Source: Phytoseiulus persimilis (Eukaryota; Arthropoda; Arachnida; Mesostigmata; Phytoseiidae). Taken from it: a stretch of 64,000 nucleotides of DNA. Location of the stretch: positions 32,200,723 to 32,264,722 of the forward strand of contig CM075103.1 in assembly GCA_037576195.1 (NCBI GenBank). The letters run 5' to 3'. Below the pieces are notes generated by a model. The model was not told the origin of the DNA and made no database searches. It worked only from the letters and a program-made list of their open reading frames with translations. The first letter of the stretch is position 1; the number at the start of each line of letters is the position of its first letter. Below, piece after piece: positions 9,138 through 21,530 of this stretch. A program made the position numbers and the translations under genes.

Positions 9138-9895
9138 ATGTATCAAATGGAGAGTCAGCCAACACACGAAGATTCCAGTAGCTCCCACGGCTCAAGCAAC
9201 GCAGGCGACCAGATGCCCGGGCACTCAGCAACAATAGAAAGTGGTAGGCTGAAAGCAGAAAACAAGCAGAAGCGAGAGTATGGTGAGGACATGGAGGACT
9301 TCAACAACCTCGACGTAGGCTCGAGAAACCGGTACCAATACATCGGTGTGCTGCGGCCTGATGGTGCGAACTACACCGAATGGGTTGTTTTCCGCGACTT
9401 TGGATGCAGACCCGTTCGCCCTCGATGTGACCCTGTGGAAACTAATGCCACCGTGAGCGATCTCCAGGCGGTCATTCACCGCGAGGGAGGAATCCGGAAA
9501 ATCCCTTGTGCCCCTAGTGAATGCCATGGAGATTGAAGCTCTCAGACTGGTACCAACGAGGTGACGGTTCTGTCCATGAAGCTCCAGGCTTCCCATGGTG
9601 AACAGCATCGCAGAAACACTCATACCCGTAGGGCCAGCATCAACCGAACGGTCACCAGTTCCAGCGAGAGATCCTGTTTCAATTGTGGAATGTCAAATGA
9701 TCTGACTGCCCAGTGTCGGGCCCCAATTCAGAAAAGGAACTCAAGCCGATAACGTCAACAACATCGTTCACAAAGCCCTCAACAGTCCCACCGATACCAG
9801 CATGTACGTCCCAGAGGACGACCCTTGAATCGACAACAGCTATGAAGTTTCAACGACACTGAAACTCACGTTATCGAAGCTCTCAACTGTGAGAC
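9138..9895 (+). pseudogene. copia-B gag remnant
   Basis: An ATG at 9138 opens 132 codons ending at 9536, with a copia-gag-like LRPDGANYTEWVV. A later frame has a knuckle (CFNCGMSNDLTAQC) in which the usual His is Asp. At least one frameshift or deletion separates them. The gypsy-B insertion at 9896 then cuts the region between gag and protease. Confidence 0.6.
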
Positions 9896-10016
9896 TGTCG
9901 TGGAAAGCGGCCTAGCAGACGAACCATCTAGTAAATAAACGCAAGAGATATAGCAGTCGCTCGCCGGCTCCCTGACCCGAGACTTGTGTGCTCTTATGGA
10001 ATGACCCATCTCGACA
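9896..10016 (+). repeat. 5' LTR of gypsy-B
   Basis: TGTCGTGG...CTCGACA, 121 bp. It contains AATAAA near 9935. Its terminus is followed at once by the primer site. Confidence 0.93.
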
Positions 10017-10030
10017 TGGTGGCAGCGGTA
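10017..10030 (+). promoter_or_regulatory. Primer binding site of gypsy-B
   Basis: TGGTGGCAGCGGTA directly follows the LTR. The leading TGG matches the CCA end of a tRNA. The tRNA itself was not identified. Confidence 0.5.
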
Positions 10031-10087
10031 ATATAACTTGAAAAGAAAGTGAGTGACGCCCAATCAAGGTTCAAAAGGTCAGCCGTC

Positions 10088-13000
10088 ATGGAGAAACTAG
10101 AAGTGATCAAGGATATAGCGGTGAAGACGAAGACCGCGGAAGAATGGCGCAGGTTTCGGGACGTGTTCGAGACGTATCTGCTGGCAACAGAGAAATCGGA
10201 GAAAGCTGAAGCAGTAAAGATCGCTTTGCTCAAGGTGCTAGGAGGAAGAATTGTGCTAGACGAATTCAACAACTTCTTCAGAGACAGGAACCCGCTCACC
10301 CTGAGCGAGGCGTTGGATTCAATGGAAACGCGATTTAAAATCGGCGAATCGGAACATTTTGTGTCACATGTGTTCTGGACAAGGTCCCAAGCATCCAATG
10401 AGAGGATAGACGAATGGATAATCGACCTCAGGAAAAAAGCAGCTCCGTGCAAATTCAAAGAGGAAGATCGAATGATTCGAGACCGAATTGTGGCCGGAGT
10501 GAACTGTAACCAGACCCGAAGAGAGCTGTTGAAGCAAAAGACGTTAACGCTGCAAGAGGCAATGGACATTTGTCTGGCGATGGAGAGCTCCAGGGAGCAA
10601 CTGCGAAGCTTTCAGCCTGAAAAAAGCGCGCGGTTGGACAGAGGAGAAAGTGCGGAAGAGGACGAGGCGAGTACGGATGCAGCGGCCGAGGCGTTTGCTC
10701 TGACGGGAAGAGGAGGTTTTCCAACCCGCCGAAACAGTCAATGGAGACCGTCGAATAACAACAACAGCAACTACGGCAGCCGAACAGCAGCGGCAAACGC
10801 GTTCACGCAGAGATGCAAGCAGTGCAGTAGGCGCCACCGATTGGGTGAGGCGAATTGCCCCGCGAAGGGCAAGCAGTGTTCAAAGTGCGGACGGTACAAT
10901 CACTTCGCTATCATGTGCTTTGGAAGACCACAGCGGATTGACGCGCTGGAGATATCTGAGCGTATGAGCTTCAGGGAGGCCGGAGAAGACGAATTTGTGG
11001 AGGCAGTATACTCTCTGGGAGACAAAAAGAAACAAATGATATATATCAACTGTGAAGTTCGAGAGAACCGGAACCTAACAACGAGGTTCCAAATTGACTG
11101 TGGCGCGACTTGTAACGTGATCCCACGGTCAATGGTTCCGTTCGCTCGAATAGACACCTCAAGCCGACCACTGCTCCGGGCATACAACAAACGAGTAGTC
11201 CGGTCACTCGGCAAGACAACATTGGAGATTAAACAAACCAAAGTGAACAGAAAACATCGGGTCGAATTCGTCGTGATCGAAGAGGAACTGCAACCCATCA
11301 TAGGGAGGTACCTAGCCGAGCATCTCGGCGTCATCAAGGTCGACTACAGCCAGATCGATTCCCTGCAGGACGTGGAGGAAGAAATCGCGAAAACGAAGAA
11401 GGCAAGTGAAAGTGTGGAACAGCTGGTGAAACGATTTCCGCGAGTGTTCGATGGGGAACTCGGGGAATTCCCGGGCGAGGTGACGCTGACGCTGAAACCA
11501 CAGACCTCTCCGTCGTGCAACGTGTCGTGTAGTGTGCCCCCACACCTCAGGATACAGCTGAAGAACAAGCTGCAGGAACTGATGCACCGGAAGGTAATCG
11601 AACGGGTCAATCTTCCCTCCCAGTGGGTAAATAGACTCTCCATACAATTGAAGAAAAACGGTGATCTCAGAATATGTCTCGATCCCAGAAAGCTGAACGA
11701 GGCACTCATCAGGGAAGTGTATCACACCCCAGCATTTGACGAAATTCTTCCCGACCTGAGCAGGGCACGAGTGTTCTCAAAGTTCGATCTATCCGATGGG
11801 TTTTGGCACTGCAGGCTGGACGACAAAAGCAGCGAGCTGACAACGTTTCAAACCCCCTTCGGCCGATTTCGCTTCATCAGGATGCCGTTCGGTCTCAGCG
11901 TGGCCCCGGAGATCTTTTACAAGAACCTGGTGCATCTCTTGGAGGGTCTGCGGGGAACCTACGCATTGGCGGACGACGTCCTGATTTGTGGCAGGGGCGA
12001 GACAATCACAGAAGCAGAGAGGGACCACGATCGAAACCTACACCAGTTTCTACAGCGCTGTGAAGAAAGGGGCATCAAACTCAACAAGCAGAAAACTACC
12101 TTGAGAACGCCAAACACCAAATTCTTTGGATTTGTGCTGACAAAAAAAGGGCTTCAAATCGACCCGGATAAGCAAAAGCAAATCGCCACAATGAAAGCAC
12201 CGAAGGATGTCACCGGCCTGAAAAGTTTTCTGGGCATGCTGGCGCACATTTCAAGATTTCTCCCGGACCTGGCGCAAGTTCTGACACCCTTGCGAGAGCT
12301 GTGCAGATCAGGGCAAGAATGGCAATGGGGATCGGCGCAGAAGGAGGCATTCGAAAAGGCGACGACACTAGTAAGTCGAAGCCCGATACTCGCGTTTTTC
12401 GATGTAGAGAAGAACGTGGAGATAGAATGTGATGCAAGCAAGGACGCAATTGGAGCGGCCTTGGTTCAGGACGACAAACCAGTGTACTTTGCGTCCAGAA
12501 CGATGACAACGACGGAAAGCCGGTACGCCCAAATCGAGAAGGAGCTGTTGGCGATCAAATACGCAGTGAGCCGGTTCCACTACTTCATTTACCCAAAGCC
12601 AGTCGTGGTCTACACCGACCACAGACCGCTCATTAATATCATGAGAAAACCATTGGATGATGTTCCCCTGCGACTCCAGCGCATGCTCCTGTCAATACAA
12701 CGATACAATGTCAAGCTCGTTTACAGACCCGGTCGGGAAATGCGATTCGCGGACGCGCTGTCTCGCTGCCCGATGGAGGAGCCACCAGCGAACACCGAGG
12801 AAATCAAAGTCATCAAATTGTTGCCGATGAGAGATGTCACCGTGGAACTCCTAAGAAAGCAGGCGCGAGAAAGTGAGCAGTACAAACAACTAGTCGAGAC
12901 GGTGCGACAAGGATGGCCGGAGTCGAAGCGGAAACTATCAGCGGCCACGGCTGAGCTCTGTCCCTTCAGATCACGACTCACTGTTGAGGATGATCTGGTT

Positions 13001-14329
13001 TTACATGGAGACACCATTGTGGTTCCGCAAGAGCTCAGGAAAGAATTCGTCAAACGTTCCTGTTACGCACACATGGCCGCTGACGCAACCTGGCGGCGAG
13101 TCAGATCGTGTATTTTCTGGCCTCGCATCCAACAAGACATAGAGTCGCATGTGGAACAATGCACTGGCTGCCAGGCGTACCCGAATCCGCCGAAAAAAGA
13201 GACGATGATACCGCATGAGATTCCGAGCAGACCCTGGCAGAAGATAGCCATGGACATCGCCACGATCGGCACAACAAAGCTCCTCGTCGTGGTCTGCTAC
13301 TATTCAAACCTAGTTATAGCAATGCGGCTGCCAGAGCGGCCGACCTCCAGGAGCGTTACGATCAGGCTCAGACAGCTCTTCATGACGTTCGGTCTCTGCG
13401 AGGTCTTGATCACGGATGCAGATCCACTGTTCCGAGCCGAAGGGTTTCAGGAGTTCGCAAAAGACTGGAGCTTTCGGCATGTGATGTCATCACCGATCTA
13501 CCATCAGAGTAACGGAAAGGCGGAAGCGGCGGTGGCAATCGTCAAAAAGATTATATATAGATCTGGAGCCGCAAGTCAGGCCTGGGAGCGAGGAGTCATG
13601 GCATATAACGACACTCCGCAGCATAAGCTCGGGGGAGCTACGCCGAGTCAAATGTTCTTCTCGAGAAGACTGAAGACAGACCTGCCGGCAAGACAGCGTT
13701 GGCTCCGGCCAGAGATTAAGTGGCATCGCAACGCGATTAAGGCAAGAAAAAAGCACGTTGAAGAAATGAAGAGAGCGTATGACAAAGGAGCGTGCGATCT
13801 TCCCCCGCTGCGGCCAGGCGACAACGTGAGGATCAGGCCCGCCAAGCTGGGAGTGAAGGAATGGACGCAGGGCCGGGTTCTCAGGAATCTGCCGTATAGG
13901 CGGCACCTGGTCCAGCTTAACAACGGATCCCTTTTGTATCGCAACCGGCGACACTTGGTCAAACAGCAAGGAAGAACGCGGGAAATCGAGAGGAGTCCGG
14001 AAACCGAGGAACGGATAAGAATCCCGGACCGGGCTTGCTCGCTGATGTCGTTCTGGGACTTGGTGGAGGTACCAGAGCCGGAAAACCAAGGTCGACGAGC
14101 CCCTCAAGAAGAAACGGCAACACGAGCACCACAACACACGGCGAGTCCGAGAGCGCCGCCGATGCAGGAGGACCCAAACACAATAGCAAGCTCCGAAGAT
14201 GAATATGGAAGCACAGAGGAGAATCCGGAGGATCCAGAGAGGAAGGAGGGCGCGCAAGCTGGGAAAATGGTTCTTCGAAATCGAGCGACGCTCCTACGGC
14301 CCCAAAGATATGGATGTGACAATAATTGA
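10088..14329 (+). CDS. gag-pol: Gag-Pol polyprotein of gypsy-B (Gag, protease, RT, RNase H, integrase)
   Basis: The open frame begins at 10049 with GTG. The first ATG is 10088 (MEKLEVIKD), giving 1413 residues. The order is capsid-like Gag, then two knuckles (CKQCSRRHRLGEANC and CSKCGRYNHFAIMC). Protease follows with IDCGATCNVIP, where the usual Thr or Ser is Cys. RT has KFDLSDGFWHC and ALADDVLICG, and RNase H has IECDASKDAIGAAL and YTDHRPL. Integrase has a zinc region whose first His position is Cys (SCYAHMAAD...HVEQCTGC), then AMDIAT, ITDADPLF and SNGKAEAAV for the DDE triad. A GPY/F-like tail and an acidic C-terminus end it. There are no internal stops or frameshifts, so it is probably functional. 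Confidence 0.93.
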   Translation: MEKLEVIKDIAVKTKTAEEWRRFRDVFETYLLATEKSEKAEAVKIALLKVLGGRIVLDEFNNFFRDRNPLTLSEALDSMETRFKIGESEHFVSHVFWTRSQASNERIDEWIIDLRKKAAPCKFKEEDRMIRDRIVAGVNCNQTRRELLKQKTLTLQEAMDICLAMESSREQLRSFQPEKSARLDRGESAEEDEASTDAAAEAFALTGRGGFPTRRNSQWRPSNNNNSNYGSRTAAANAFTQRCKQCSRRHRLGEANCPAKGKQCSKCGRYNHFAIMCFGRPQRIDALEISERMSFREAGEDEFVEAVYSLGDKKKQMIYINCEVRENRNLTTRFQIDCGATCNVIPRSMVPFARIDTSSRPLLRAYNKRVVRSLGKTTLEIKQTKVNRKHRVEFVVIEEELQPIIGRYLAEHLGVIKVDYSQIDSLQDVEEEIAKTKKASESVEQLVKRFPRVFDGELGEFPGEVTLTLKPQTSPSCNVSCSVPPHLRIQLKNKLQELMHRKVIERVNLPSQWVNRLSIQLKKNGDLRICLDPRKLNEALIREVYHTPAFDEILPDLSRARVFSKFDLSDGFWHCRLDDKSSELTTFQTPFGRFRFIRMPFGLSVAPEIFYKNLVHLLEGLRGTYALADDVLICGRGETITEAERDHDRNLHQFLQRCEERGIKLNKQKTTLRTPNTKFFGFVLTKKGLQIDPDKQKQIATMKAPKDVTGLKSFLGMLAHISRFLPDLAQVLTPLRELCRSGQEWQWGSAQKEAFEKATTLVSRSPILAFFDVEKNVEIECDASKDAIGAALVQDDKPVYFASRTMTTTESRYAQIEKELLAIKYAVSRFHYFIYPKPVVVYTDHRPLINIMRKPLDDVPLRLQRMLLSIQRYNVKLVYRPGREMRFADALSRCPMEEPPANTEEIKVIKLLPMRDVTVELLRKQARESEQYKQLVETVRQGWPESKRKLSAATAELCPFRSRLTVEDDLVLHGDTIVVPQELRKEFVKRSCYAHMAADATWRRVRSCIFWPRIQQDIESHVEQCTGCQAYPNPPKKETMIPHEIPSRPWQKIAMDIATIGTTKLLVVVCYYSNLVIAMRLPERPTSRSVTIRLRQLFMTFGLCEVLITDADPLFRAEGFQEFAKDWSFRHVMSSPIYHQSNGKAEAAVAIVKKIIYRSGAASQAWERGVMAYNDTPQHKLGGATPSQMFFSRRLKTDLPARQRWLRPEIKWHRNAIKARKKHVEEMKRAYDKGACDLPPLRPGDNVRIRPAKLGVKEWTQGRVLRNLPYRRHLVQLNNGSLLYRNRRHLVKQQGRTREIERSPETEERIRIPDRACSLMSFWDLVEVPEPENQGRRAPQEETATRAPQHTASPRAPPMQEDPNTIASSEDEYGSTEENPEDPERKEGAQAGKMVLRNRATLLRPQRYGCDNN

Positions 14330-14372
14330 CGATAATTGTGCTACCCGTCAGACGGGATAACTAATCTAGAAG

Positions 14373-14382
14373 AAAAGGGAGA
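14373..14382 (+). promoter_or_regulatory. Polypurine tract of gypsy-B
   Basis: AAAAGGGAGA lies directly before the 3' LTR. Confidence 0.8.
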
Positions 14383-14503
14383 TGTCGTGGAAAGCGGCCT
14401 AGCAGACGAACCATCTAGTAAATAAACGCAAGAGATATAGCAGTCGCTCGCCGGCTCCCTGACCCGAGACTTGTGTGCTCTTATGGAATGACCCATCTTG
14501 ACA
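14383..14503 (+). repeat. 3' LTR of gypsy-B
   Basis: It is identical to 9896-10016 except for C to T near the end. The GAGAC target duplication follows. Confidence 0.93.
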
Positions 14504-17500
14504 GAGACAGGTATCGTGAAATCAAGCAACGTACCAACCGATAATGAATACTTCGTGGACAGTGGAATGATCCCTCACACGATCATCTACACGCCCTATC
14601 ATCAGCCACGTGAGATCAGATCGAGTGGTTCTAGGACCCTGAGCGCTCCTGGGTTCGGAACCGTTCGTTTCACCTCCATCTACAACGGATGTTCTCAGAC
14701 TGTGCAGCTGAATGAGGTGTTGTATCTTCCACAAGCCCGACGAGATTTCTTATCAGTCTCAGGACTGGCTGACGATAACTTCGAGATGGCTGTTCTTCAA
14801 GACTTTATCACCTTGAAACAAGGGAACATGACTCTTCTGGAAGAACGCAAGAAATGTCTCCACGTTCTACGCTTTACCTACACTTCTGAAAGAAATGAAG
14901 CTGAAGGCAACAACAGTGTCAGCCTCGCGCCAATGGACCGGAGAGACGCTCACATCAACGTAGGATAGCTGAAGTCAATGTTTGAGAGAGAAGGATATGG
15001 AGTGATCCCAGAATTTACCAGCTGTGAGAGCTGTGTTGACGGAAAGATGCATCGAGCTGGCTACCGGCAGAAGCCTAGCAGCAGACTTGCCCCTCGCATT
15101 GTATGGATCAACTGCGCTGTCGGTTCCGTAAGCACGCCTTCTTACGGAAGACATGACGCATGCCTCACATTGACTTATGACCGCAGCCGTATCCGTAAAT
15201 CGTACCTCCTCCGGAAAGAATCCGAAGTCTTCGATCGGATTAGGGATATGCTCGAAAGGTTCTACAACTGCAAATCTTACAAGATCAAGCTCGACCAGCG
15301 AGTTATTGCCAGAACCGCTATCAACATAGAAGAAGATGGACCGAGTTGAAGAATCCTCAAACTCGGAACTAAGGACGTTCATCGAATCCGTGACATCACT
15401 GGACAGAAACCAGTACTACCCGATGGAAACGCTAACCGGCGTCCTCCACTGTCCCCAGATGAACCCAACTTCGACGGACATCATCGGGCTTCCCTTACCA
15501 AGAAGAAACGTGCCATCTCCCAGAAAAACATCGACGGTTGAGACAGCGTCAGAGAATGGCAACTGGAGTGGAGTGAGAAATCATGATAAGATGATGAGTT
15601 TGAAAGTTAGGAGTGGCTGTCGATCGCGTATCCAGCACTCAGATCCTGCCTGCCACAGGTCCGCGCGGACAAAATAGGATGGTTCCCGGCAAGGACAAAG
15701 GATCAAGACGAGGGATGCAAGTATGATTTGAGAAATCGAGGTTGCTCGTCGCTCGAAGTTCGTAGCTCATAGCTCGGAGCTTGTGAAAGCCAGATCGCAT
15801 TGAGGCTTGGATAGCCCACTGTGTCTCCAGTAGTACTACGACTGATAAGATTATCAAGAAACTAGGCAGTTCGAACCCACAGGTAGACGTACCTTCCCGC
15901 CTATAAGATAATAAGAACTTGACACATACACAGGAAAATGAACAGCTAACAGCGATGGCTTCTGAACTAGGATAGTTCGAATCGAACCGGTATGACAAGC
16001 TGGTCGATCCAGCTCCAGGATTGCGTGTCCTGTTGAGCCGCTTGGTTTCTCCTTGTAAGCAGACAAGGATTGAAACATGATCGAGCGAAAGGCGAGGCTT
16101 CAAGTAACAGATTGTGATCGGCATCACTTTCGGAAGCCATTACAGCCCTGTGGCGAGACTCGCAACTATACGGTCAATATTGTCTGTCTCGGCCAAGGAG
16201 CAATCATGTCTCACTCAGGCAGATGCTGGCACCGAGCACCTCTCAGTTCCTCTGGATGCGGAGCTCAGCTCGCGCAAACCAGCTGATCTCGTGCACGGAA
16301 GCGATTAAGGTCGCGAAGCCGATAGGACAGCAAATGTGACTGTTATCGAGTAATGCACTGCTGAGTTTGAGGACTGTTAACAGACAGGGAATGTACAGGA
16401 CCCTTGTCTGTTCTTCTCGAATTCCCCTCAGAGAGTTCCATGTCCACGCATGATCGTTCAATCAACTTCAGCAACGGCAAAGGCTTGAGGACACAGTTTG
16501 AAATCTCAAGAACTCACCTCGAAGTGGTTCGAGTTCGTCTTAGGATTGAGATTGAAAAATCCCTCCAGACTGAGGGAGGATACGGATCAATCAGACCCAG
16601 TTCAAAGCTGAGACTTTCGATTGCTCCCGAATGTCAATCCGAAAAGTGTTTCCGGTTCCTATCGATGTCACGTTCGGGCCGCCATTCGGGGAAGTGTTGA
16701 TCTCACTTTGAAGTATTGTCAGCGTATTGGAGTCTCTTAAGTTGACACCGATCGCAGGCAAGAATAAGATCAGTCACGTAGTAGGTTTTCTCTCAAGATG
16801 TCCAGAGTAACCTATACGTCATCTGTAGTATACAGTCTTCTCCCGCTACTTCCCGGTCCGATCATCACGGTTTCACTCTATTGCGGTTTTTTCCGAGCCG
16901 GCCGAAATAGGTCATTGAAACAGAGGACAGGCTCTTCATCGGACAGAACTCATGAAACCATGTAGATCGTGGAGTAAGCGTACCAGTTCGGGAGGGACTC
17001 TACTCGTCAAACCAGACGAGTACTGCAACACAGATTGGGCTGATTGCAAACGAACGAGAAGAGTGTTTGAGTGGCGCGTTTACAACGTTCGGCAGCGTCG
17101 CCGCAATTTGGTCAACGCGGCTCCACAGTTGCGCAACTCTCAGAAGCATGGAAAGTGCAGTCGTTACCCACAGTGAAACTAGCTGACTAGTCACGCTCAC
17201 GCTTTGTGTTGACTATGACGGACACCCTTAGCTGTTCACGAGGATTCAGGTAACAAATTGTAGAGAGCATATTGAGTCCAGGCGATTTCAATCCTACGAA
17301 AATATGGGGGGTAAAGAATTCAACATCGAAGGATATTCCATTGATAAGAATATTCCGTGGCCAGGAACTCACTACGCTCGCTTACAGAAACTAGCAGGAC
17401 TTGTGGATCATAATACAAGACAGAAACGTAAGCATCCACCTGCTGGCTGCAAGACCAGCCACGCTTTTCCAGTAAGGCTCTGAGTGTTCACCATCTTTCA
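14504..17500 (+). pseudogene. copia-B protease, integrase, RT and RNase H remnants
   Basis: Protease is at about 14545 (EYFVDSGM, Asp-Ser-Gly kept), followed by the linker VLYLPQARRDFLSVSGLA. Integrase begins at 14978 with CESCVDGKMHRAG. An RT remnant at about 16114 reads GITFGSHYSPVARLATIRSI, and the catalytic YxDD box is not visible. An RNase H remnant near 17020 reads EYCNTDWADCKRTRR. Several frameshifts and stops separate these pieces, and 15350-16100 has no recognisable domain. The gene cannot be functional. Confidence 0.7.
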
Positions 17501-17725
17501 TCAAACAAAAACTATCGTCAGGATTTCCGAGATAAGTCCGAACTTATTTCCCAGAAAATTGTCCCTCAGTTAGCACCACCTGTACAGAGAGAGCGTCAAC
17601 AAAGATAGCATGCCTGCTGTCGAATGGAACCTGTCTAGGCGAAGATGACAAACGGATCGCATATCAGCTACACTCATAGAATCACCAGCTTATCCATACA
17701 TGGAACAAACTTTCTCCAACTCTGA

Positions 17726-18208
17726 GCAGAGCTTGTAAGCAACTTGAGTTTGCTCATAGCACTTCTTACTGCAAGAGTTGTTCGCTCCAAAACAGGCGAC
17801 AGTCACGCTACCTGCAGCCCGGCGGAAACCAGCTTTCTTTCTCTGGCTTCCCAGTACTCGCTAGCTCTCCATGGAAAGTCTATAGTAGAGAAAGGTAGAT
17901 TCTCACCCCTCTTCCCCATTTCTGATGGACAAGTGGTCTTCAACATTTCGTACGAGTGCAACTTCATTCAGTCTTAGGTGATGAAATTATTGAAGTCGTG
18001 CCCTGATTCTGTGGTCAATTTGTTCTTTTCTGTTCATTGGGGAATCTCACGACTCTGTGCCCATGTGTTGCTGAATGGAAGTACAAAAGTAATTGTAATT
18101 GTTCCTCAGACGCTTGTCTCAAATAGATTGGGTGGACTCATGGATGGAGCAGTGGTAAGCGGAGCAGTGATAGGATTTTCGATGCTGGTTACTACGGTTG
18201 GACTATGA
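17726..18208 (+). pseudogene. Possible decayed membrane-protein ORF in copia-B
   Basis: One frame is open for about 160 codons except for a single TAG at 17975-17977. It starts after a stop at 17723-17725 and has no good ATG. It opens with a hydrophobic stretch (LSLLIALLTARVV) and ends with a second hydrophobic span (VVSGAVIGFSMLVTTVGL), a layout that could fit a signal peptide plus membrane anchor. There is no family match, and chance is possible. Confidence 0.25.
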
Positions 18209-21200
18209 GTGCTCGAAGCACCAGTATGTACTTGATTCACCGATAGTAGTTTCGGAAGCTGTTTTGTCAACAGAGGACTTGGTAGTCAACAATAACGCCA
18301 TGCCTCATCGTGGAGCTCTGTAGAGAAAGGAGACTGAGTGTTTAAGCTTGAATTGGAGTGGTTAACCAACGACCCTGACTCCAAAGCATCCGGGTCAAAC
18401 TTTGATACATTCTGAAGTGCTTGTCCAGCAGTCCCACCGCTGATATTCTTCAGCGTTGATAGAACCCTGGAACTCATGATTCCAAACAACCCAGTGAACT
18501 CAGTATCAAATGAGGCCGTGAACTCAGACGAAATGCTCGTCAGAGTGGATTCGATTCAAAGAAGAATCAGTACTCATGCCTACAGGAATGGTTGACGATG
18601 GCGCCAGAGTCGCGCGCTCTAAAATTTCTCTCTTGGTAACAACGATGTCAGGTGTGAGCACTTCCAATCCAGTAAAGTACATGGAAGATGAGTTGAGATT
18701 TCGTGGAGAGACTCGCTCGCAAGGAGTTCGAGTCACCACTGACCACGACACGCTGTCAGATCTCTTTGGTTCTGAACTGACAGTGACGGCTTTGTTCAAA
18801 TTAGAAAAAGCAAGCCTGTAGAAATGGTCTTGGGAAAGAAACCAGTTGGCAGAAGATGAGCTTGACTTCTAATGTTGCCGAGAAGCTGTTATGGATTTTC
18901 TGTTGCATTATTATGTTCTGCACGTGCTTGGAACCGAAGTCAATGATACCCTGCTCTCCTGCTGCTGCAACTTACGGTTCATGTTGGTAGACTCTGACCA
19001 AGGTTGACTCGGAGGGAGGACAATCCTTCGAGGTCCCTGTCAGAGCAATGCATGCCCTAGTGGATGAATGAACAGGTCACTGTACGAAGGCTATGCGTAT
19101 GAGCCACTGACTCTGTCAACACTGGGTATTGACTCGAAAGAAAATCACGCTCGACGAAAAGCGCGAGAGAAGCCGTGATTGACACGTCATCATGTGAAGT
19201 ATGGAATCCATGATAGACATTGCATGGTGCGGTCAACAAATGGTCCTATACTTAACAGGAGAGTGGGCTCCTGAAGCAGGGATAACTAAGTCCAGTCAAG
19301 GAACGGTTTTGGAGTTTCCCTCAGCATAGATGACTCTTGATCATCATAAAATTGGTGTATCAATTGAGTAACTCACAAGCTGTGAGAGTTGACTTAGCAG
19401 GAACGCATTCAGTCCGGAGAAATCATTGAGGACATGAACAAAGGTAATGAGCGTTCCTGAGCACCTCACCATTTAGGGATTCAAGTTGACGGTCTGATCA
19501 GCTGTTCTTTCATTGACTCTACTTGGTGCATGTACTGATGGTAAACATTGACCCCGCAGAAAATCGTGAGAGGGTCACATTCAGGTCTTCCAGTAACAGA
19601 GAACTGGTAAAGACGCAAGATACGAGAACAAAGATGAAGTCAAGTGCAAAATGACATGAGACAAAGAAGATTGTCTGAACATGCCGGCATGATTGAAACA
19701 GCATGCCCAATGAATCTTTGCTTCGAGTATCGAAAAGGAAATCGTAAAGCCTCTGAAGAAAGAGAGGATGGTTTCTGAACTCTCTCGGTGCTACTATAGC
19801 ATTCTGGTCAAGGATCCAATGGCGATTGTAATGGAGTTATCAATCTCGGATTCCTTGCTTCCTCGACCCTGCTTATGAATATGGCGGGTTAAATCCAACC
19901 GGAAGTTGAGATGGAGGGAGGAGAGTTCTGTGGTCGAAAGTTCGCGTGGAAGCGATTATGCTAGTGATTCTCGATTAAACTGAGAACACATCCACCGAGG
20001 CAAAGCGAATGCTTTAGAGAATGCTTCGCACACACCTCACTGATAGGCGAACTGACTAACGTAGATCTTACTGAAGCATGGGAGGATGAATTGATCCTAG
20101 GATTCAAAAGGATATTCCTCAGATAAGTGCCTGCAGAAGATCAGGGGTCTTTTATGACACCCAATCAGTTTTGATCTCGGTGAAATCTGTTCAATGGAGC
20201 AGACAAGAGCACCAGACTCCCGAGAAGGTCAGAGGTTGGAAGTATGAATCGTGTTGGATTCATCCCAATGAGAAAACGACTTGGAACAATCTCACTAGAA
20301 GGTAATCTCGAAAGTCTCACGTGAGAAGCTCATCTGAATACCTTGGTGATTGGAAAGTTCCAAAAGCAGCAAAACTGAAAACAAGGCAGAGCATTTCGAT
20401 GGAAATGTGGTTCCTATATGACATTCTCGCAGAGAGCAAATACAGAGCTGTCTCTCGAGAACCTCGAATGCTCATGTCCTTGATCCTGACTTGAACAATC
20501 GAGATCCGAAACGTGGTATCCATGTGAGAACCAGCTCCAGCTTATCGAGACTGTGATTTGAGGGGTGTTCTTGGTCTGGAACTCATCAAACATCGTTGAC
20601 AGCCCCACAGATATCGGAGATGTTCAAGTGCAGAGGACGAATGTGCTAAAACGGTTACAATATGAGCACCAGACTCATTTTCGGGATGACCGTAAGCCCA
20701 AATGGTTGAGATAACGTATCAGTTTGGACTATCGTCTCGGTACAGGTCTATTCAAGACTGTGTTAGACTGTACTGATCTGATCCCTGATATTGTCGCCGA
20801 TGTTACCGGTGAAAGCTCCCAAGATAAAAGATGAACAAAGCATCTTTGCTGACCAGAGTGTTCTGCAACGAACACTTCAAGGGTTGATTCATCGCGATCC
20901 CAGCTGTCTAAGTTCATTTAAGAGCTACGAACTCACGTTGCCTCTTGGTTTGCTATCCAAACAAGAGATCGAACTTGGCAGAATTCTATCAAACAAAATC
21001 AATGCATAAACATCAATTCTGAACTAACGGTTCTGAAGTTCCACGGTTTCACGCCTGAAGTGGTTGATCGTGACAAAGCATTGTGATGGAATCCAGTGGC
21101 AATACAAAGTGTATGCCTGGAGTAGAGAAACCAACGTTTCGGTTGTCACCTTACGATCGAACCCTCACTCAGTCGATTCCAGACAGGATGGAAGCCAGTA

Positions 21201-21530
21201 TTTAAGATCAGTAAGAGCTCACTAAAACATGTGACTCGATGATCTCCCAGTTATGTGAAGCAACCTAACTCCACGTGTCACGGAAGTGGAGAATCCCCAG
21301 AAATCACAATTCGATGATTCGCCGCGGTGGATACCAGAGGAACGAAGATAACCTTCTCAAGCTGAGGGTTAGACAGTTTTGGGAACAACGACGCGATTGA
21401 TCCCCGCTTACCATGATGGTGCGACCGGCACAGTTTCGAGAGGAAGAGAATTGATCCAAGAGAGACAATCTCCTCTGCGCCGTGGTGAATTACAACGTTT
21501 CGAAGTCTTCCTTTCTATCGGATGCGATGA

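Larger units (their letters stand above)
9896..14503 (+). mobile_element. Intact Ty3/gypsy element (gypsy-B) with very short LTRs
   Basis: The 121-bp LTRs (9896-10016 and 14383-14503) differ at one base near their 3' end. The target duplication GAGAC is exact (9891-9895, 14504-14508). One uninterrupted gag-pol ORF fills the 4.6-kb element, with no env. Single ORF, short LTRs and the ADD-type RT box suggest the Mag-like lineage often annotated as K02A2.6-like. This is the youngest and only fully open LTR element in the window. Confidence 0.95.

Noticed and set aside
10049-10087. N-terminal extension of the gypsy-B polyprotein
   Set aside because: That frame start is GTG. The first ATG is at 10088 and is preferred in a eukaryote.
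13490-14257. 255-codon minus-strand ORF inside gypsy-B
   Set aside because: It is an antisense shadow of the intact gag-pol gene with no motif of its own.
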